A DNA stretch of 64,000 nt from Phlyctochytrium arcticum (taxonomy: Eukaryota; Chytridiomycota; Chytridiomycetes; Chytridiales; Chytridiaceae), in the NCBI GenBank assembly GCA_025602905.1, contig JAHLKI010000005.1:310001-374000 (forward strand), in the 5' to 3' direction. How positions within the stretch are numbered: the first letter of the stretch is position 1; every line of letters starts with the position of its first letter. The notes under the pieces were generated by a model. That model saw only the letters and a program-made list of their open reading frames with translations. It did not search any database and had not been told where the DNA came from. The position numbers and the translations under genes are program-made. Shown here piece by piece: positions 56,875 through 64,000 of this stretch.

Positions 56875-57145
56875 TAGTTATTTGAGCTATGGTATTTTAT
56901 TCTGTACATGTAAATTTTTTTCCTTAATTATTACTTCCATTTGGGCTACCGAACATCAGACCGAACATGTTTAATTTTGGAAGAGTTATTAATAGCATCT
57001 TTGGAAAAAGATGCCAGATGCATCATAGTTTTTGTGGCGTAAACAAAGTGCCCCTGCAGCGACCATCAGTAAGTAGGAGGGCGGGCACTCTGTAGTTTCA
57101 ATTCGCTCACTAAACAGCAATTCATTAGAGAGCACCACGAGCAGT

Positions 57146-58412
57146 ATGAGCGGCGCACCCCAGTTGACTGATCGGGAGAAGAAGAAGCGTGATGAGCAAA
57201 ATGCAAAGATTTTTAGTGAACTGTTAGGACTTCCTGAAAATCAGGCATGTGCGGATTGTGGAGAACGAGGTACTATCAGGGCCCTGTAATTTTTCCTCAC
57301 TGCACTGCTCTTATTATTTTGCTCACCAGGACCACGATGGGCATCGAGTAATTTGGGCTGTTTCCTCTGTAAGCCGTATTTCCCTCTTTGACCAACATCT
57401 CGAGAATTGATTTGGAATGTCCTTTTAGGTATCCGGTGCGGAGGCCTTCACCGGAAGTTGGGAACGCATATTTCGAAAATCAAGTCTATCACCCTTGATT
57501 CATGGACCCCGGAACAGATGGATGTACGATATATGTGAGCTTAATATGCCCATGCTTCAGCACTTGACCATTTTGCAGTTCATGAGACAGTGGGGCAACA
57601 AAAGGGCCAATGAGAGATTTCTTGCCGCCGGAGCACCTCGCGCTCCCTCAACCAGCGACTACGACATGGAGCAATATATTCGTAACAAATACGACAAAAA
57701 GCTGTACGAGAACCCAGGGGGCGGGGTAAGCTTGTTGAACTGTCAAGTTGTGAATAATTTGCTCAAATGGACTGCTTAGAACCGGGCGACCGATGTTGCG
57801 CGTGGTCGTGAAGCTAACCCATTTGAGAGCCAACTGCGCCAATTAACAAGCATGGGATTCAATGATGAAGCAGCAAACCTAGTGGCACTACGTCGAAGCA
57901 ATGGCAATTTAGACACGGCAATTGAATTGATCACCGCTATGCAGCAAAAGGGCATAGGTGGATCTCAAACCCAGGGCGGGTCACGAGCGCAAGAGTCCCG
58001 TAACAATACCGCAGCAGGAACATCTCGTCAAAATGCACAGGTCTCAAATACCCAAGCAGCCACACCCGCCCTTCAATCTGCCTTGCAGATTTTACAAAGT
58101 ATGGGATTCTCGAATCAGGAAGAAAATTTACAGGCCCTTCGCGCGGCAAATGGCCAGCCAGAAGCAGCCGCCAACATGCTGCTGGATCGTAATCGGCGAC
58201 AGTCATTCAATCAACAAACGGCTCCTGCCGTACCTGCGCGCAATGTCTCAAGTACACCGTTTGTTTTGAACCCTCCGGCCACACAGGCAGGCGGTGGTCG
58301 CGCAGGCCGCCAACAAGGCCAACCACATGGCCAACAGCAAAGCAAACCACAGGAAAATGATTTTTTTGGTGGGTTTGTCGAGAACAACCAGGCTCCCCCT
58401 CAACAACACGCT

Positions 58413-58445
<33 letters not shown>

Positions 58446-59194
58446 AGCCAAGCTTTTCCCACGGCAAGTTCTGAGTTGGCAAGCTTGTTCTCCTCTCCTG
58501 TGCAGCAACCCCAGGTAGCGCAGCAAAACTATTCTCAGAGTCTTCAACCTGAGCAGCAACAGGTGTCTCAACCTGCTCGACCAGCGAAAGAATCAATAAT
58601 GTCACTATTTAACACGCCAGGGCCTCAGTACGGAAACCCAGGGGGTAACGTAGGAATGTATGGGGGCGGATTCCCCCAACAGCAGCCACAGTATATGGGA
58701 TTCAACCAGCAGCAGCAGCCATTTCAACAACTGGGTGGCTTTCCGCAGTCGGCACACCGTCCCGGACAACAATTTGCTGCTCCGAACAATATGGGGATCA
58801 GTAGTAACCCATTTGCCTACCAGCCGCAACAGCAACAACAGCAACTGCATGGGCAAGTACAGATGCCGATGCAACCATTCCAGCAGGGGCAGCAATTTTC
58901 TGGTGGCTTTGCGCAGCAGTCTCAGCTCGGAGCCGCTGGACAGAGGGCATATGGTTACGGCGCCGCAACAAATAATGTAAGTGTCTCTCTCCACTTAAAT
59001 GGCGCATACAGATATACTGATCGATAGTCCAGCCGGTTCAAGGGAATAGTGCCCCCTTTGGCTCTACTCCACGAGCTTTAGATACCCCTTCAGGTGGTGA
59101 CCAAGCGGGGCCCAATCAACAATTATTTTCTGACCTAGGATCATTTCAACGACCGGCTGCAGCTGGCCCGAGCAATCCAGCAGGCTTTTTCTAG
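57146..59194 (+). CDS. Gts1-like ArfGAP with two UBA-like domains and polyglutamine tail
   Basis: The ArfGAP zinc finger is split by introns: [32 protein letters not shown] and [18 protein letters not shown] (CX2CX16CX2C plus the catalytic Arg region). [14 protein letters not shown] follows. Two UBA-like helices bundles are visible, [20 protein letters not shown] (about 57833-57930) and [20 protein letters not shown] (about 58078-58180). The rest is Gln/Pro-rich with ten CAG codons. The order ArfGAP-UBA-polyQ is that of yeast Gts1, which affects actin patches, endocytosis and metabolic oscillation. The last exon starts after an intron at 58978 and ends TAG 59192-59194. Confidence 0.85.
58413..58442 (+). 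repeat. (CAG)10 microsatellite
   Basis: Ten uninterrupted CAG triplets encode glutamine in the Gts1-like protein. More imperfect CAG/CAA runs follow at about 58700-58850. Confidence 0.9.
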
Positions 59195-59533
59195 GGCGCT
59201 TTCCCAGCAACAGTCAATAATAGTTCACAATGGTGCTTATGTCAGCAATTGCATTTTCACATCCCGACCAAGGGATGAGGAAGCAGCTGGGAGGCAATGT
59301 GTGCAAAAGTTAAAATGAAATAACAAGTATTGAATAAAGAATTCACTTAAGCATCAGTTTTTCTATTCCTACCCCCAAACCCTTGAATTTGAGGACACAT
59401 CATAATCCAGAGATCTATTTAATTGTTAACATTTTCAACGATTTTGAAGACTCCAGCATCAGTTCAATCGTTATCACTTCCAACCGGTTTTCAGACTTTC
59501 CCATAAAGACAGCCACGTACCCAATCATCAATC
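59195..59533. other. Intergenic, nothing recognised
   Basis: This is the 3' region of the ArfGAP gene and the promoter of the RasGAP gene. Confidence 0.4.
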
Positions 59534-62500
59534 ATGATGGTCAAGGTCCGGATCATTATTAAATCTGTTCCTTGCAAGTGCCACCTCTCATATTTGTATA
59601 GGATCGGACATTGTACGTTAAAGTCCTGGAAGCCAAAGGGCTGTATCCGGAGCGCGCAAGTATATTTCCTTCTCATTGGAAAATCATAATCATTTTCTCA
59701 CAGTTTCGAAGAAAGTCACAGCGGAGCGTATGCCTGTATAAATGTAGCCGGAGGCGAGGAGCGGCGTACTCCAACAGCCTACCATGACCCAAGTCCATTT
59801 TTCGGCGAAGAAGTTGTGTTTGGCGATCAGCTCCCATCAGAACTGTGGAGAATTTCAGTAAATTTCTGGCAAGACATCGGGCGTACGACATTAGGGGGAG
59901 GGGAGGATAAGCTGCTCGGGAAGGTGGTTTTCCCACGGGATCTGTTGGAGGATGGGAAATTTGAGGAGGAACAGGTCCGTTATACTCGCATATCGACTAA
60001 ACCAGTTTTGCGAGAGAATCTGACATCAGTGTAGTGGTTTCGACTGATGCCCCCAGATCCGAATAACAACGTTTATGGAGAAATCCTGATTGGTTACAGC
60101 CTGGTACCAGACTCATCGGGCGATTACTCAGCCAAACTCATAGTCAGTGTCTTCGAAGCAAAAAACTTGTCCCCCGGACAGTCGGGTTCGTCAAAAAAAA
60201 ACCGGGGCATAGAATTTTGGCTCATCAGTAATTTATCTATAAGGTTCTCGGGATACCTACATCGTTTGTCATCTCCTTCCAGATCCTGAGGCTACAACGA
60301 CTGAGAATACGCAATGCATCAAGAATTCTTTGAACCCAGCTTTCAATGAAGACATCATTTTGTAAGCTATCTTTCATCCTCGATACTTCCTCCGTATTTC
60401 GGATGAATAACGTCTTAAGCTCAGTCATATCACCGAGCTACATCCAAATGAGGAACTTCACATATCCGTTTGGGACACAAAGTCTTCGGAATCCTTTCTT
60501 GGTCACATATCTATCCCAATTGGTGACCTAGGAGTGGGCACTCACTCGGAGCCGAGATGGAGGACATTATTACCAAGACCAGGCTTGTACCATGGCGTAA
60601 TTTATCAGGCCCAGTCTCGCTAATTCAATTACATTTACATAGGCCATTATCAAAAAGCGGAAAGTGCCATCAAAACAAGTAACTTTCCCGGCACCGCCTC
60701 TGAATGATTTCAAGCTGACTCAGTCTCCAGAAAAGGCAGAGACTGATGTGGTATTGGGGAAGGCGAAATTTTTCATAAAGGCAATGCAGAGTACGGTGAA
60801 AGGTCTATATTACACCTCATCTGCTGATGCACCTGAGCTCAAGTTTACATCGCAGAATTTGCCAAATCAAAATTCCCTCACAAATTGGTGGAGACGAGAT
60901 TCAACCAAGCGTACTCTTTCTGTGGGCACTGTGGGCTTTCTTTGATCGGAGGGCGCACCCACTATCAATGCAATGTTTGGTAGGTCATTCTTTGCTAACC
61001 ACTCGGCCGGAAACTCCGGACTTACAACTATTCGTAGCAAGTTCAGCTGTCACGTCCGCTGCTCAAGGTTCACAGCGAATGATTGTATGCAAGTTGGTAA
61101 GACAGAGAAATTGCGAACAATACCTGGCCGGTTCATTATTGATATCGTGCTCATAGGGACTGTCCGATTAAGAGTCAAGTACTCGGTACGTTTTTGGTGG
61201 ACGTATTCGACGCGAAAACTAATTAGGAATGCAAAAGGTCAGTACCATCCTACCCTTGGGTAGATACAATGACTTCTTGGCCTTGATTGCGGAGCAAGAC
61301 TATCGCATTACGCACATCTTTGGAAAAGTCAGCAAAGACCGGGAGGAAGCTGCGTGGCCGCTCATCAAGCTGATGGAGGCCAAAGTGTGTAGTCAAGAAT
61401 TTCTGCAGAAGATATTGTCAGCTGAGATTGAGGACACCAGTAGGTCATTCCGTTTTAACCTCACGCCAAAAACTGATACACTGGAATAGCCGACCCCAGA
61501 AACCTCTTTCGCGGAAATAGTATGGCCTCGAAGGTAAGCCAGTTACCGAGCACATTTCGGGGGACCCTGCTAATGTCCGTTTGTAAGGCTCTAGATGTCT
61601 ACATGAAGTACTTGGGCAGGGCTTATCTGAAAAGTACTCTGGGAGACATCATTAAAAGCATTGTCACGAAAAAAGTACATTGTGAGGTCAGTCCATGTCT
61701 TTGCTGCAAAAAAAAAACTGCGCAGTAGCTCAGGCCATATGTACAGCTGGACCCGCTGAAGATAGAAAAGCCAGAAGAACTGGAGAGAAGTCGGAAACAG
61801 TTACTTGAATGGAATAGCCGAATTTTACAAGCAATTTTCGACTCCCGATTTGCACTTCCTGCGTAAGTTTTTGACAGCAGTATGGTTCAGTCGGAATTTA
61901 AATGGAGCGAAAATAGCATGTGGAGACCGATACTCGCACACATTCAAGAAGAAGCTGCTCGCAAATACCCCGATGATCCCACGACACGATATACTGCAGT
62001 CAGTGGATTTATATTTTTGCGATTCTTTGCCCCCACAATCTTAGGCCCTCGCCTCTTCGACATAATCGATGGTATGTATGACCCATTTTCGCGTCATTTG
62101 GAGTTACATCGTACCCATGCCACCACCAGAATATCTTGATCCCAAGGTGGGACGAACGTTGACTTTGCTTGCCAAAACACTGCAGAACTTGGCAAATCTG
62201 GTACCCTTTGGAGATAAAGAGCCGTATATGAAGGTACGCGATCATCTGCTAAAGTTTGTAAAAAACTCCTTCTAAAGGGCCATGTATTGCCTCTAGGATA
62301 TGAATTCTTTCATAGAGGTCAATATTGACAGGATGAAAGACTATATCGATACCATTTCGGTGAGCCTTCCATGTCAAGTTCGTGCTAGTGGCGTGTAACA
62401 TTTTCCTTGTCAGGCAAGGGAAGCGATTCCTGTGAATCCCGTGGCAATACATCATGTTCATTTTGAGACAGCTCGTGAAGCGAGTAGGTTATGGATGCTC

Positions 62501-64000
62501 CTGGCACACGTCGTGTCTTACATCCCTCCGCAGCAAGGTTATTCAATCTATTTATTCGAGCTGCGCCCGCAATCTTGCAGGATATGACTGTAGGGCCATT
62601 GTTCTTGGCTAGAATTCTTGGCTAATGTGCGTTTGAGTAGGAGCGGGATGCACCACTTATACGCAAACTGGCGAAAGTATTGACATCGCTGACTCTGGAG
62701 ACTGCAGCACAAGACGGGAAGGATGACATTGCCCGGAACCCCTTCTCTTTCCCGACGTGAGTGACATAGGCATCACAGTCTTTAACCAATTATTAACGCC
62801 TCTGATCCGGTAGCTTGAAACGGTCGTATGCCACACTGCTCAGTATGCGCGTTGCTCCTAAAGCAGAGAACGACGTGACTCAGTTAGAAAAAACGCCTAA
62901 TGGATTTGCGGCAGCGGGCAGCGTGGATACCATACAGGAAGTGCAGGAGGATGGCGAGAGTTTCTTGCGTAGCCGCCTCACGTTAGGACGGTCCAGAGAC
63001 TCCATCCACTCCATTCACTCAATTGAAGGTGAACCACTGGCAAAAATGGCATCTCGTCATGAGATGGATGCATCAGCATCTCTGGCCCAGCGAGTCGCTT
63101 CTTCGGAGGCTATTGCTGTTTTAGGACAACGAACTGCTTCGTCAGAAGCCCTGAGCTCCCCATTGGCTCAGCGTGCGGCATCACTTGAGAAACTACCGCT
63201 ACCTACATCCATTGATACAAGTTCTACCAGTTTCCTAAAGAGAAGTTCGCAGGATGACCTCTTATCCTCGCCGGCAAGGAGCGCCATGCTTGCCCGTACT
63301 CCAACCACAATGTCAAGGCTCAGCGGCAAATCCACTAGCCAATCCTTTGCCTCGCATCTGCAAGATCTCGATCAGGCTTTGGGAAAACTAGATGCCACTA
63401 ATGTCAATACACCATCAGACGAGGTATCGTCGTCTTCGTTTTCCTTGGACTCTCGCAAGACCAGCTTCTCCCCCTCACCTTCCACGGAAACCGCACCAAG
63501 GAAAGCAAGCACATCCTCAGAACACGCGGGACCTGCGGCACGTCGCGCCCTGCGGGCGTCGCGATCTGGGCTTCCTGGAGGGGGTTTGGGAGCGGCGACG
63601 CAACATCTGGACAGTTTGAAAATCATGGCAATGTTGTCCAATGCTCGAGAAGTTGCGCTTCAGCAATCTGAAGAAGTATTGGCATCTCGCGGCGACTGTG
63701 CTGGTTGCAAGAGGAGAATCGTGGGCAGCGAAGTGAGACAGATGAATGACCTACTCTGGCATCCAGAACATTTTACCTGCAGCAAGTGTGGGGTACTGAT
63801 AAACTCGGAGAACGACGGGGAATTTTATAATGGTTACCTATACTGTTCAGAGCATAAGGTAGTGGTATTATCTATTTGACATGGTGATTTTTCTAAGTCG
63901 TTTCTTAGCTCAAGACGTGTGCCACATGCGAGGAACCAATCTCAAACTCGTTTGACACCATCAGTTTCTCAGGAAAATATTATCACAATGGGTGCTTCGT
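59534..64000 (+). CDS. RasGAP with C2, C2, C1 and LIM domains (3' end beyond window)
   Basis: Many short introns. ATG 59534 splices to RTLYVKVLEAKGLYPERA, the start of a C2 domain. A second C2 begins SAKLIVSVFEAKNLSPGQSG and continues DPYIVCHLLP-type text. A C1 zinc finger is assembled across an intron: FCGHCGLSLIGGRTHYQCN, then KFSCHVRCSRFTANDC. The RasGAP domain shows LGRYNDFLALIAEQDYRITH, NLFRGNSMASKALDVYMKYL with the arginine finger (LFRG), and SGFIFLRFFAPTILGPRLFD with PKVGRTLTLLAKTLQNLANL. A Ser-rich linker precedes a LIM domain (DCAGCKRRIVG, LWHPEHFTCSKCGVLI, YLYCSEHK), and a second zinc module starts at 63910 (CATCEEPISNSF). It should switch off Ras at membranes. The frame is cut at 64000. 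Confidence 0.85.

Overview
The window looks like nuclear DNA of a flagellated, zoosporic fungus (chytrid-grade). It carries fungal-type housekeeping genes (ILV3, farnesyltransferase beta, SNF8, a Gts1-like ArfGAP, an RMD1/DUF155 protein, a secreted DUF4360 protein). Almost every conserved gene is cut by short GT-AG introns of roughly 40-80 nt. It also carries a very long axonemal gene of the CFAP65/CCDC108 type, which is expected only where motile flagella are retained. I see no rRNA, tRNA or CRISPR feature that I can support.

The first ~13.5 kb are accessory and repeat-rich: the end of a MULE/SWIM-type transposase gene, a cluster of F-box genes and pseudogenes, a nearly intact LTR retrotransposon (1894-6875) inserted into one F-box gene, a decayed Ty3/gypsy RT relic, and a head-to-head pair of paralogous CFCGG/F-box genes of which the plus-strand copy is broken. 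The retrotransposon has 256-bp LTRs differing at one base and a 5-bp target duplication (TCACG). Its Pol order is Ty1/copia (integrase before RT), but it has a Ty3-like Gag, a chromodomain after the integrase, and Gag-Pol in two frames joined at a candidate -1 slippery heptamer. This is the most unusual element in the window.

From 13.7 kb onward the window is gene-dense and mostly single-copy: DUF2062 membrane protein, MSI1/RBBP4 WD40 protein (-), farnesyltransferase beta (+), Dip1/LDB17-like actin regulator (-), a Ser-rich protein (-), a signal-peptide/single-TM mucin-like protein (-), a WW-domain protein (-), ARP4 (+), an unassigned multi-exon gene (-), ILV3 (+), SNF8 (-), RMD1-like (+), secreted DUF4360 protein (+), CFAP65 (+), DUF2470 membrane protein (-), universal stress protein (+), REX4-type exonuclease (-), SRA1-like (+), TMEM14-like (+), Gts1-like ArfGAP (+), and a C2-C2-C1-RasGAP-LIM protein (+) cut by the window end.

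There are no operons. Neighbours sit on both strands with intergenic gaps of about 40 bp to 2 kb. Functional themes are chromatin (MSI1, ARP4), Ras/prenylation signalling (farnesyltransferase beta, RasGAP), membrane traffic and actin (SNF8, ArfGAP, Dip1-like), and the flagellum (CFAP65). Splice sites were assigned by eye from GT-AG and reading-frame continuity with known families, so exon edges are approximate unless stated.
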